DNA of 64,000 nucleotides, from positions 124,001-188,000 of the forward strand of contig NZ_WTVA01000004.1 in the NCBI RefSeq assembly GCF_009882935.1. Direction: 5' to 3'. Made by a program: the position numbers and the translations under genes. The notes below the pieces were generated by a model. It did not search any database. It worked only from the letters and a program-made list of their open reading frames with translations, and was not told the DNA's origin. Positions 47,337 through 55,740 of the stretch are shown here, one piece after another (position 1 is the first letter of the stretch; each line of letters opens with the position of its first letter). This DNA comes from Sneathiella chungangensis (lineage in GTDB: Bacteria; Pseudomonadota; Alphaproteobacteria; Sneathiellales; Sneathiellaceae).

Positions 47337-48194
47337 ATGTCTACCATTGTGATAGGCCTTTCTATGGGCATGCTGCTGTTTTTGCTGGCGGCGGGGTTGA
47401 CGCTTATTTTCGGCATGTTGCGGGTAATTAACTTTGCGCATGGCTCGTTATATATGCTTGGTGCATACCTTGCATTTCAGGTGGTGAACGTCACTGGAAT
47501 TTTTTGGGCGGGACTGATTGCGGCTCCGATTATTGCGGCGGTTGTTGGTGCGCTGATGGAGCGAATTGCCCTTCGTCCGGTCTATAACCGTGATCATGTT
47601 TATCAGCTTTTGCTGACGTTTGGTTTCATTCTTGTCATCGACGAAGCGGTCCGGATTTTGTGGGGGCTGGAATACAAGCAGATGTATCCGCCGGAATTGC
47701 TGTCCGGAGCAATAGAAATGTTCGGTAGTTCGGTGCCCAGTTACCGCCTGTTTATTATAGGATTTGGTGCCGCGGTATCTGCAGCTTTATTTTTCATGCT
47801 CGATCGGAGTCGATACGGCATGATAATTCGCGCGGCCAGCGGCGACCCTGAAATGGTCCGAACGCTTGGCATTAATGTGTCCTTGGTTCGTACCGGGGTT
47901 TTCTCCTTCGGCGCTGGCCTCGCGGCCCTTGGCGGCGCAGCCGCAGGTCCGTTATTTCCCATCGAGCTTGGGATGGGATTTAACATTATCATCGATAGCT
48001 TCATCGTTGTGATAATTGGAGGGCTTGGCAATATTCGCGGAGCCGTTATGGCAGCCTTGTTGATCGGAATGACGCGTGCTCTCGGTTACAGTTATGCTCC
48101 GAGCTGGGTCGATTTTCTCACATTTATCCTCTTGATCGGTACACTTATTCTCCGACCAGAAGGGTTATTCAGTCGTAAGGGGCGGACGGCATGA
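47337..48194 (+). CDS. ABC transporter permease, LivH-type
   Basis: A 285-residue inner-membrane protein with about eight hydrophobic segments. The family patterns LTLIFGMLRVINFAHGSLYM and VVIIGGLGNIRGAVMAALLIG are present. It pairs with the LivM-type permease, whose start overlaps its end by 4 bp. It forms half of the membrane channel of the importer. Confidence 0.93.
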   Translation: MSTIVIGLSMGMLLFLLAAGLTLIFGMLRVINFAHGSLYMLGAYLAFQVVNVTGIFWAGLIAAPIIAAVVGALMERIALRPVYNRDHVYQLLLTFGFILVIDEAVRILWGLEYKQMYPPELLSGAIEMFGSSVPSYRLFIIGFGAAVSAALFFMLDRSRYGMIIRAASGDPEMVRTLGINVSLVRTGVFSFGAGLAALGGAAAGPLFPIELGMGFNIIIDSFIVVIIGGLGNIRGAVMAALLIGMTRALGYSYAPSWVDFLTFILLIGTLILRPEGLFSRKGRTA

Positions 48195-49138
48195 ACGCGC
48201 AGCGCTTATTGGCATTACTTGTTGCCATCATTATTTCTGTGCCTTTGTTGTTCCCGGATGGACAGAGTGTCAGCTTGGTGAATGCCATTCTGATCTGGTC
48301 GATATTCGCGATCGGGTTTGATCTGGTATTTGGTGTTGCGGGAATGCTCTCCTTTGGGCATGCGGCATTTTTTGGCGTTGGCGCATATACGCTCTCCCTT
48401 CTAACAATGCGCATGGGCTGGGATTTCATTCCATCGCTCGGAGCCGCCGGTGTAGTTGGTGGAGCGGTGGCGCTGTTATTTAGTTATTTTGCGATCCGGG
48501 TTTCGGGGTTGTTCTTTGCACTTCTTACGCTGGCTCTTTCTCAATTGATTTATATTATGGCGGGAACCAAGCTCCGGATGTTGACAGGGGGTGTTGATGG
48601 TATCGCCGGAGTGCCGCGTCCAGACCTTTTCGGGATCGACTTCTATGATGACGGAAATTATTACTTCTTTTTGTTAGCTTTGTTTATCCTGGCCTTGCTG
48701 ATTTCCGGCCTTATCCGGATATCGCCACTGGGGCAAGCATTGAAAGCCATCAAATCCAATGAGGTAAGAGCGGAGCAGATCGGCTTTAATGTTCAGCGGC
48801 TTCAACGATCAGTCTTTACGATTTCCGGAATTTATGCCGGTATTAGTGGCGGCTTGCTTGCTTCGCTGATTTTCTACGTCGGTCCGCAGATGCTCCACTG
48901 GAGCACGTCCGGTGATATCGTAATCATGGTTCTGCTGGGGGGGATGGGTACGTTATTCGGGCCTATTCTCGGTGTTGCCATTTTCGAGATTATGCGTGAA
49001 TGGCTGTCGACCCAGACATCGCACTGGTACGGCATACTTGGCCTTGTCTTCATTATTTGCACGATTGGGATGCCGAAAGGGATTGCGGGATTGGTAACGC
49101 AGCTTTGGGACCGTATCACGCCGGGGGGCAAGTCATGA
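48191..49138 (+). CDS. ABC transporter permease, LivM-type
   Basis: A 315-residue inner-membrane protein. FGVAGMLSFGHAAFFGVGAY and VIMVLLGGMGTLFGPILG are characteristic of LivM. It overlaps both neighbours by 4 bp, showing tight translational coupling through the permease and ATPase genes. Confidence 0.93.
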   Translation: MNAQRLLALLVAIIISVPLLFPDGQSVSLVNAILIWSIFAIGFDLVFGVAGMLSFGHAAFFGVGAYTLSLLTMRMGWDFIPSLGAAGVVGGAVALLFSYFAIRVSGLFFALLTLALSQLIYIMAGTKLRMLTGGVDGIAGVPRPDLFGIDFYDDGNYYFFLLALFILALLISGLIRISPLGQALKAIKSNEVRAEQIGFNVQRLQRSVFTISGIYAGISGGLLASLIFYVGPQMLHWSTSGDIVIMVLLGGMGTLFGPILGVAIFEIMREWLSTQTSHWYGILGLVFIICTIGMPKGIAGLVTQLWDRITPGGKS

Positions 49139-49899
49139 GCGGTGCAGAACAAGCAAAACACGTATTGCGTTGTGAGGATATTGAGGTGTCCTATGGCGCA
49201 TTCAAGGCCGTAACCAATGTCAGCTATGAGTTTAAACCTGGTCTGTTGTACGGTTTGATAGGGCCGAATGGTGCAGGGAAGACGACGCTTATGAATGCGT
49301 TGTCGGGGCGCGCCCAACTCAGCAACGGGCGCGTGTTTCTCAATGAACAGGAGATTACGAAGCAGCCACCTCATGCTCGGACATGGGCAGGCCTTGGTCG
49401 AAGTTTCCAGATTACCCAGATATTTTCGGAGATGACGGTCTTTGAAAACCTGCGTCTTGCGGCACAGGCACATCATTTCAGGTTGCAACCATTCTGGCGT
49501 CCGGTCGGGAAGTTCAGAGAGATTGCGAATGATGCCGAAAGAGTGTTGCAGGAGATTGGACTCGAGAGTTTCGGTCATATCAGTGCCGGAAGCCTCTCCC
49601 ATGGGGATCAGCGCGCGCTCGAAATCGGACTTGCCTTGCTAAGCGAGCCGCAAGTTCTACTGCTGGATGAGCCACTTGCCGGGGTCGGGCATGATGTCGC
49701 GGAAAAGGCCGTCGAATTAATCCGTCGTGTATCGCAAGGGCGCACAGTCTTGCTGATTGAGCATAACATGGACGTCGTAATGGAAATTTCCGATGAGATT
49801 ATTGTCATGCTGGCGGGTGAAATACTGGCGTCAGGCGAGGCTGAGACGATCAAGAGTGATCCTCGTGTTCGAACCGCATATCTGGGAGAGGAAGAATGA
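49135..49899 (+). CDS. ABC transporter ATP-binding protein, LivG-type
   Basis: A 254-residue ATPase. Walker A is GPNGAGKTT, the signature motif is degenerate (LSHGDQRALEIG instead of LSGGQ), and Walker B is VLLLDEPLAG. This LSxGxQR form is normal for LivG-type subunits. The open frame extends upstream into livM, but ATG 49135 overlaps the LivM stop as ATGA and starts the domain correctly. Confidence 0.94.
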   Translation: MSGAEQAKHVLRCEDIEVSYGAFKAVTNVSYEFKPGLLYGLIGPNGAGKTTLMNALSGRAQLSNGRVFLNEQEITKQPPHARTWAGLGRSFQITQIFSEMTVFENLRLAAQAHHFRLQPFWRPVGKFREIANDAERVLQEIGLESFGHISAGSLSHGDQRALEIGLALLSEPQVLLLDEPLAGVGHDVAEKAVELIRRVSQGRTVLLIEHNMDVVMEISDEIIVMLAGEILASGEAETIKSDPRVRTAYLGEEE

Positions 49900-50597
49900 G
49901 CATTCTGGAAATGCAGAATTGCAATGTCTTCTACGGTAAGGCTCAGGCATTGCATGATGTTTCAATCATAGTGGGAGATGGCGAGATAGTTTCCCTGATC
50001 GGTCGAAACGGCGCCGGTAAAAGCACCTTGCTGAAGGCAATCATGGGCCTGAACCCAATAAAATCTGGTACACGTAAATTCGAAGGCCGCGATGTCACCA
50101 ATGCGACCACCGAGATGCTAGGACGGTCCGGCATCGCATTCGTGCCAGAAGATCGGCGAATTTTTGCAACATTGAGCGTTGATGAGAACTTGCGTATTGC
50201 GACAGTGATGGGACGCAAGGGGCCATGGAATCTAGAGCGCGTTTACAATCTATTTCCGAGGCTGAAGGAGCGGATGAATTCTCGCGGGGATACATTGTCT
50301 GGTGGGGAACAGCAAATGCTCGCCGTCGGTCGTGGGCTGCTCACAAATCCGAAGCTGTTGCTATTGGACGAACCCACAGAAGGTCTTGCGCCTTTGGTGG
50401 TCGCGGATCTCATCAAAGCTATGGAACTTATCAACGCGGAAGGCGTCGCAATTCTTCTTGTCGAGCAAAATTTGAAAGTGCCACTGAAACTCGCCAAACG
50501 GCAGTATCTGATTGATAACGGACATATCCGATGGTCCGGAAAAACAGATGAACTGTTGGCAGAACGGGAAAAAATCGAAGCACTCATAAGCCTCTAA
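49896..50597 (+). CDS. ABC transporter ATP-binding protein, LivF-type
   Basis: A 233-residue ATPase. Walker A is GRNGAGKST, the signature is LSGGEQQML and Walker B is LLLLDEPTEG. It forms the ATPase pair with the LivG-type protein. It overlaps that gene by 4 bp and is followed after 17 bp by the thiolase gene, so transport and catabolism are in one transcription unit. Confidence 0.94.
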   Translation: MSILEMQNCNVFYGKAQALHDVSIIVGDGEIVSLIGRNGAGKSTLLKAIMGLNPIKSGTRKFEGRDVTNATTEMLGRSGIAFVPEDRRIFATLSVDENLRIATVMGRKGPWNLERVYNLFPRLKERMNSRGDTLSGGEQQMLAVGRGLLTNPKLLLLDEPTEGLAPLVVADLIKAMELINAEGVAILLVEQNLKVPLKLAKRQYLIDNGHIRWSGKTDELLAEREKIEALISL

Positions 50598-50614
50598 AAT
50601 TGGGAGTTAAGCGA

Positions 50615-51853
50615 ATGTCAGATGTATATATCATTGGAATAGGGATGTCGCAGTTTGGGAAGTTCTTGAACCGTTCCGTCAAGGACATGACTGCTGAAGT
50701 AGTTGAAGAGGCTCTGAAAGACTCCGGTCTGGAACGAGAGAATATTCAAGCGGCATTTTTTGCAAACGCCTCCCAGGCGGCAGTTGAGGCGCAGTATCTG
50801 GTGCCGGGGCAGATTGCCTTGCGTTCTGCTGGGTTCGAAGGGATTCCGATTACCAATATCGAGAATGCCTGCGCCAGTGCGAGTACTGCCCTCAACTCAG
50901 CCTGTGCCTTTGTCCAGTCCGGGCAGGGCGATATCGCGCTTGCAATTGGAACCGACAAGATGAACTCGACGGACCGTGCCCGCTCCTTTGCGGTTTTCGA
51001 CGGTGGGTGGGATGTCCATACGGCTGACGAATCCATTGCCCGGTTACAGGCTATGTCAAAAGACTTGCCGTTGCCGCCAGAAGCGGAAGATAACGGCGGA
51101 CAACGCAGCGTCTTTATGGATGTCTATGCATCTCTGGCGCGTAATCATATGAACGCATTCGGGATAACACAAGCCCAGATTGCGGCCGCTTGTGCAAAAA
51201 ACCATACTCATTCCCAATATAACCCCAAGGCGCAATATCAAAACAAGATGACAGTGGAAGAAGTACTGCGGGACCGACCCGTTGCCTGGCCGCTGACACT
51301 TGCCATGTGCGCCCCGATTAGTGATGGCGCTGCAGCGGCTATTGTGGTTTCGGAAGAAAAAGCGCGCCAGATCGGCATGGGACGTGCCGTAAGGATCGCG
51401 GCGTCTGTCCTCCGGTCGGGCACAAACCGCAAGCATGACGAATTCAACAAGCAGATCACCCATCTGGCCGCAAATGCCGCCTATGAAAAGGCGGGTCTGT
51501 CCCCGAAAGATATGGACGTAGCGGAAGTCCATGACGCAACGGCTTTTGCGGAGCTGCTTCAGGTTGAAGCTTTGGGATTCTGTGAGTTTGGGGAAGGCGG
51601 CCGCCTGTCCGAGGAAGGTCATACGACAGTTGGCGGGCGCATTCCTGTCAATCCCTCCGGGGGCTTGGAGTCCCGTGGTCATCCCATTGGGGCAACCGGC
51701 CTCGCGCAGGTTTATGAACTCGTAACCCAACTGCGCGGGGAGGCGGGCCCTCGTCAGGTGGAGGGAGCGCGGACAGCCATAGCCGAAAACGGAGGTGGGT
51801 TCCTGGGCTATGAAGAAGCCGCTGCCTGCATCACCATATTGCAGAAGAATTAA
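50615..51853 (+). CDS. SCPx-type thiolase
   Basis: A 412-residue thiolase-superfamily enzyme. The nucleophile segment NACASAS contains Cys86, and the conserved histidine loop is SRGHPIGATG. The C-terminal loop is ENGGGFLGYEEAA rather than the CxGGG of standard thiolases, which places it in the SCPx/lipid-transfer-protein group. Likely reaction: CoA-dependent cleavage of a 3-ketoacyl-CoA. ATG 50615 is preceded by GGGAG; a start five codons earlier has no site. It resembles the kind of gene whose tail survives at 42297-42347. Confidence 0.88.
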   Translation: MSDVYIIGIGMSQFGKFLNRSVKDMTAEVVEEALKDSGLERENIQAAFFANASQAAVEAQYLVPGQIALRSAGFEGIPITNIENACASASTALNSACAFVQSGQGDIALAIGTDKMNSTDRARSFAVFDGGWDVHTADESIARLQAMSKDLPLPPEAEDNGGQRSVFMDVYASLARNHMNAFGITQAQIAAACAKNHTHSQYNPKAQYQNKMTVEEVLRDRPVAWPLTLAMCAPISDGAAAAIVVSEEKARQIGMGRAVRIAASVLRSGTNRKHDEFNKQITHLAANAAYEKAGLSPKDMDVAEVHDATAFAELLQVEALGFCEFGEGGRLSEEGHTTVGGRIPVNPSGGLESRGHPIGATGLAQVYELVTQLRGEAGPRQVEGARTAIAENGGGFLGYEEAAACITILQKN

Positions 51854-51874
51854 TCGAAGACGGGAAAAACAGTC

Positions 51875-53425
51875 ATGCGCGTAATAGACTATTTCGATCG
51901 TGGTGTTGCGCTGGATCCGGAACGGACTTGCCTGAAGGACAGCCGTATTTCTCGAAGCTATGCGGATGTGCAGGAGCGAAATTACAGGATTGCTAATGCT
52001 CTTATTCGGATGGTCGTAAAGCCTCAGGCGAAAGGCGCTGTTTTCAGTTCCAATGCCGTGCCGGCATTTGAATGTTGCCTTGGTATGTTACGCGCGGGCG
52101 TCGTATGGGTCCCACTCAACGCGAAAAATGAAGTCAAGGAAAACGCCTATATCCTCGATAACTGCGATGTCGAAGTTCTTTTCTATCATAGTGAATTTGA
52201 GGAAAAAGCCGGAGAATTTGCCAAGCTTTGCCCGAAAATCCGGCATTTCATCTGTATCGATAAGTCGGGTGGTCGCGGCGTCTATCTGGAAGACTTGATA
52301 GAAGGCGAGGAGAGCACCGATCCGGATATCCCGAGTGATCAGGACACATTAGCCTCTATCTTTTCATCTGGCGGAACAACAGGCCTTCCCAAGGGTGTGC
52401 TTTGGAGCAATCGTATTTGGGATGCCATGATTACGGCTTTCTATACTACGATGCCTATGAAGAAACCGCCGGTTCATCTGGTCGTTGCCCCGATGTCCCA
52501 TGCGGCAGGTGTCCTCGCTATTCTCTCTATGGCGAATGGCGGAACTCAGGTAATTCTTCCGCAGTTTGATGCGGAAATGGTTGCGAAGACAATCGAGAGC
52601 GAAGGCGTCACACATCTCTTCCTTCCGCCGACGGCAATTTACATGCTACTCGCGTATCCGGACGTGAAGAAATATGAATACAGCAGTCTGGAGCATTTTA
52701 TCTACGCGGCGGCACCCATGTCAGTTGATAAGTTGAAGGAATGTCTGGATATCTTTGGTCCGGTCATGAGCCAGTCATTCGGGCAAGCTGAGGCACCGAT
52801 GTTTTGCACCTATTTATCACCTCAAGATCACCTTGTAATAGGAAGTAATACAAAGGAAAAGCGTCTGGCGAGTTGCGGGCGCCAAACCCTGCAGACCCGT
52901 GTCCGGATCATGGATGATGAGGGCAATCTCCTGCCGCCGAATGAGCGCGGGGAAATTGTCGTTAAAGGCAATCTGGTGATGACAGGCTATTATAAAAATC
53001 CAGAAGCAACTGCGGAGGTTTCCACATTCGATTGGCACCATACCGGCGATATCGGATATATCGACGAAGACGGGTATGTGTACATTGTCGACCGGAAGAA
53101 AGACATGATCATTACCGGTGGTTTCAATGTTTACCCGAGTGAGATCGAGCAAGTGATTTGGGGGCATCCTTCCGTTCAGGATTGTGCGGTGGTAGGCGTA
53201 CCCGACGAAAAATGGGGTGAAGCCGTGAAGGCGGTGATTGAGTTGAAACCAGGCTGCACGCTTGAGGAAGAGGAAATTATTAACCTCTGCAAGAAAAATC
53301 TTGGCAGTGTTAAGGCTCCGAAGTCCGTCGAAATCTGGAAAAGTCTACCCCGCACACCGGTTGGAAAAGTGCGCAAGAAGGATATTCGTACGAGCTACTG
53401 GACGGACAAGGAGCGGGCGATCTAG
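51875..53425 (+). CDS. AMP-binding acyl-CoA ligase
   Basis: A 516-residue ANL-superfamily ligase. FSSGGTTGLPKGVLWS is the P-loop, followed by SQSFGQAEAPM, HTGDIGYIDEDGYVYIVDRK and the C-terminal RTPVGKVRKKD with the catalytic lysine. It starts 21 bp after the thiolase and is followed by a second ligase. The two ligases differ enough to have different substrates, for instance the imported acid and a downstream acid intermediate. Confidence 0.92.
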   Translation: MRVIDYFDRGVALDPERTCLKDSRISRSYADVQERNYRIANALIRMVVKPQAKGAVFSSNAVPAFECCLGMLRAGVVWVPLNAKNEVKENAYILDNCDVEVLFYHSEFEEKAGEFAKLCPKIRHFICIDKSGGRGVYLEDLIEGEESTDPDIPSDQDTLASIFSSGGTTGLPKGVLWSNRIWDAMITAFYTTMPMKKPPVHLVVAPMSHAAGVLAILSMANGGTQVILPQFDAEMVAKTIESEGVTHLFLPPTAIYMLLAYPDVKKYEYSSLEHFIYAAAPMSVDKLKECLDIFGPVMSQSFGQAEAPMFCTYLSPQDHLVIGSNTKEKRLASCGRQTLQTRVRIMDDEGNLLPPNERGEIVVKGNLVMTGYYKNPEATAEVSTFDWHHTGDIGYIDEDGYVYIVDRKKDMIITGGFNVYPSEIEQVIWGHPSVQDCAVVGVPDEKWGEAVKAVIELKPGCTLEEEEIINLCKKNLGSVKAPKSVEIWKSLPRTPVGKVRKKDIRTSYWTDKERAI

Positions 53426-53496
53426 CTTCCCCAGGCGCGTGCGGCCTGAGGGAACAAATAACCCTGAAAAAGCAAAAAGAATGGGGAAATGATGTA

Positions 53497-55032
53497 ATGA
53501 ATATTTCCAGCTTTTTACCCAGCGTTGCCAATGTTCATGGCGACAAGCCGGCTGTCTCTCTCGGAACGAAGCGATTGCATACCTACCGCGCGTTCTCGGA
53601 TCGTGTCACCGGCCTCGCCGGAGCGTTACGTGGCGAACTTAGGTTAAGCGTGGGTGATCGCGTTGGTCTTGCGATGACGAATACACCGCAATATCTTGAA
53701 ATTTTGGTTGCCTGTTGGCATGCGGGGCTCTGTGTTGTGCCGATGAACTCAAAACTTCATCCAAAGGAGTTCTCCTACATCTTGGATCATGCCGGCGTTA
53801 AAATCTGCTTTGTCACTGAAAACCTGACGGAGGGCGTTAGCGAGTCCCTTGGTACGGTCGATGGATTTAAACAGGTTATCTGTGTTAATGATGATGAATA
53901 TGAAACTCTGATCAAACACGCGCCTATCAACAAGGTTGATGTCTCTGCCACGGATCCAGCGTGGATATTCTATACCAGCGGAACAACTGGACGCCCAAAG
54001 GGGGCAACACTCACCCATCAAACCTTGCTCGCTATGACATTGCGATACTACGCGGATATAGATCAACCTTCACCGGAGGATAACTATTTCCACACGGCTC
54101 CGATGTCTCATGCGGATGGTCTTTACGCCCTTCCGCATCTAATAAAGGCATCACATCATATCGTGCCGGAAAGCGGTGGATTTGATGTGGCGGAGATTTT
54201 CGGCCTTCTTGAAACCTATAAGAACGCAACCTTCATGGCTGCGCCGACGATGCTGACGCGGATGACGAATCATCCGAAGGCAAGCGAAGCCAGGTCCGAG
54301 AATATCAAGACAATCTATTATGGCGGGGCCCCTATGTATCTGGAGGATACGAAACGCGCCATTGCCACATTCGGACCCTGTTTTGTGCAGATTTTCGGAC
54401 AGGGCGAATCGCCGAACACTGGCACTAGTCTCAGCAAGGAATTGCATGCAGACTATGATAACCCGAAATATGAAAAGCGACTTTCAAGTGTTGGTTTGCC
54501 GCGCACAGGGGTGGAAGTCAGAATTGTCGACGAAGAGGACAATGAAGTTCCGACCGGAGAAATTGGCGAGATTGTCTTAAAAAGTGATGTCGTCATGGCG
54601 GGTTACTGGAATGATCCGGAGGCTACGAGCCGGACAATCAGAAATGGATGGCTCCATACAGGAGATGTCGGATTTTTGGATGAAGACGGATTTCTCACCC
54701 TGAAGGACCGCTCCAAAGATATGATAATTAGCGGTGGAACCAATATATATCCGCGTGAGATTGAAGAAGTGCTGCTCATGGACAGCCGCCTGGAAGAGGT
54801 GTCTGTAATCGGCCGTCCTGAGGCGGACTGGGGCGAGGAAGTCGTTGCCTTTGTCGTGCTGAGGGAAGGAGCATCCATTACAACGGAAGAACTCGAGAAT
54901 CTTTGCCTGAATAATATTGCCAGGTTCAAGCGGCCCAAGGAGTATTTTTTCGTCGATCAATTGCCAAAAAGTAATTACGGGAAGATCCTGAAAACTGAGC
55001 TCAGAAAGCACTTTCACCTGAAAAATTCATAA
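53497..55032 (+). CDS. AMP-binding acyl-CoA ligase
   Basis: A 511-residue ANL-superfamily ligase. FYTSGTTGRPKGATLTH, QIFGQGESPN, HTGDVGFLDEDGFLTLKDRS and the end KSNYGKILKTEL with the catalytic lysine are in order. It is the last gene of the Liv-thiolase-ligase operon. GGGGAAA lies before ATG 53497. The DNA changes character right after its stop, where TTCCCTG repeats begin. Confidence 0.92.
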   Translation: MNISSFLPSVANVHGDKPAVSLGTKRLHTYRAFSDRVTGLAGALRGELRLSVGDRVGLAMTNTPQYLEILVACWHAGLCVVPMNSKLHPKEFSYILDHAGVKICFVTENLTEGVSESLGTVDGFKQVICVNDDEYETLIKHAPINKVDVSATDPAWIFYTSGTTGRPKGATLTHQTLLAMTLRYYADIDQPSPEDNYFHTAPMSHADGLYALPHLIKASHHIVPESGGFDVAEIFGLLETYKNATFMAAPTMLTRMTNHPKASEARSENIKTIYYGGAPMYLEDTKRAIATFGPCFVQIFGQGESPNTGTSLSKELHADYDNPKYEKRLSSVGLPRTGVEVRIVDEEDNEVPTGEIGEIVLKSDVVMAGYWNDPEATSRTIRNGWLHTGDVGFLDEDGFLTLKDRSKDMIISGGTNIYPREIEEVLLMDSRLEEVSVIGRPEADWGEEVVAFVVLREGASITTEELENLCLNNIARFKRPKEYFFVDQLPKSNYGKILKTELRKHFHLKNS

Positions 55033-55074
55033 GTGCCTGACAACATAAAATTTCCGGGATGATCGCTAATTTTG

Positions 55075-55241
55075 TTTCCCTGTTTAAAAAAATCTCCCTG
55101 ATACATGTCTAATTTTCCCTGTTAACTTTTTTAGGGAATAAGGAAAAACAATAATGAGAATAGAGAGTTATCACGTATTCTAAGAGGAATTTACGTTGAA
55201 ATAGCTAAATTCCCCGTATTTTCCCTGTTTATCAGGGAAAT
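55075..55241. repeat. Cluster of TTCCCTG direct and inverted repeats
   Basis: TTCCCTG occurs at about 55076, 55126 and 55220, a variant CTCCCTG at 55094, and inverse AGGGAA copies at about 55133 and 55235. The last pair forms a hairpin (TTTCCCTG-TTTAT-CAGGGAAA-like). Such iterated motifs often bind a recombinase, replication or partition protein. The cluster sits just left of the second recombinase remnant. Confidence 0.6.
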
Positions 55242-55457
55242 AGGTGGAGACGGGTTCGCTTCTGACTGCTACCTCCACCACTCATTCAGAGGCGAACCCT
55301 GGTCCAATCCAGGTTCGCCCCTGAACGCCGCAGTTCCGGGGCCTTTGGTGATACCCTCCGTGAACAGAGACACATCAATAGGAGCATTAAAGCCGTAAAT
55401 CGGCATTCGTCTCTGTCGCCCTGTTTCAGGGTCCAGTCCATGGTATATTAAGATAGT
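55242..55457. repeat. Element end, copy B (homologous to 13827-14009)
   Basis: Starts at CCACCACT (55275-55282) and contains the GGCGAACC-type hairpin (55291-55319), the GCCG/CCGGGG region and the 34-bp block identical to 13956-13989 (55404-55437). It is the diverged partner of the DNA between the tRNA and the intact recombinase gene. Left of the core, GGTGGAG (55242) and CTCCACC could pair, but no tRNA is formed. Confidence 0.8.
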
Positions 55458-55655
55458 CTATTGATGGAAACCGAGATGCTTTCGCTGCTCATTCCAGTCG
55501 GTTGGAAGAGGGTTTATTCTCTTGAGGGACCTAACAGTCAGCGTCTCGGGCTGGCGGCCTGCAAGAATTCCCTCAATGATGGAGGGCGCCAGGCATACAA
55601 TCATAAGTGCTAGAGAGATTTTGGTGTCGTCCTCTTTTTGGGCAATTGTCCCGAA
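55458..55655 (-). pseudogene. 3' fragment of a second serine recombinase gene
   Basis: The minus-strand frame reads LAPSIIEGILAGRQPETLTV ... then DWNEQRKHLGFHQ and stops, very close to the last residues of the intact recombinase (LAPAIIEDILNGRQPETL ... DWNEQQKRLGFHQ). Similarity fades near IAQKEDDTK, and the N-terminal catalytic domain is missing. It is the remnant of a second, related element. Confidence 0.85.
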
Positions 55656-55685
55656 TAGTTTGGTTATTTCATTATAATGGTTTTT

Positions 55686-55698
55686 CTCTGACAACACC
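55686..55698. repeat. IS6-type terminal fragment
   Basis: CTCTGACAACACC is identical to the last 13 bp of the complete IS6 element at 42283-42295, and a similar end is found at 20629-20641. It lies where the recombinase fragment loses homology, so an IS6 event probably cut that gene. The match is short and could be accidental. Confidence 0.4.
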
Positions 55699-55740
55699 GC
55701 CCGCTTCCTGATAGAATACCCGAGATTTAAACCAATATTA

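Noticed and set aside
55075-55241. TTCCCTG repeats as a CRISPR array
   Set aside because: The repeats are only 7 bp, irregularly spaced and without unique spacers of constant length; no cas genes are present.
55242-55281. Possible tRNA or tmRNA 3' end (GGTTCG ... CTCCACCA) next to copy B
   Set aside because: GGTGGAG and CTCCACC can pair, but no T arm, anticodon arm or D arm forms, and CCA is not correctly placed after a discriminator. I treat it as part of the element end.
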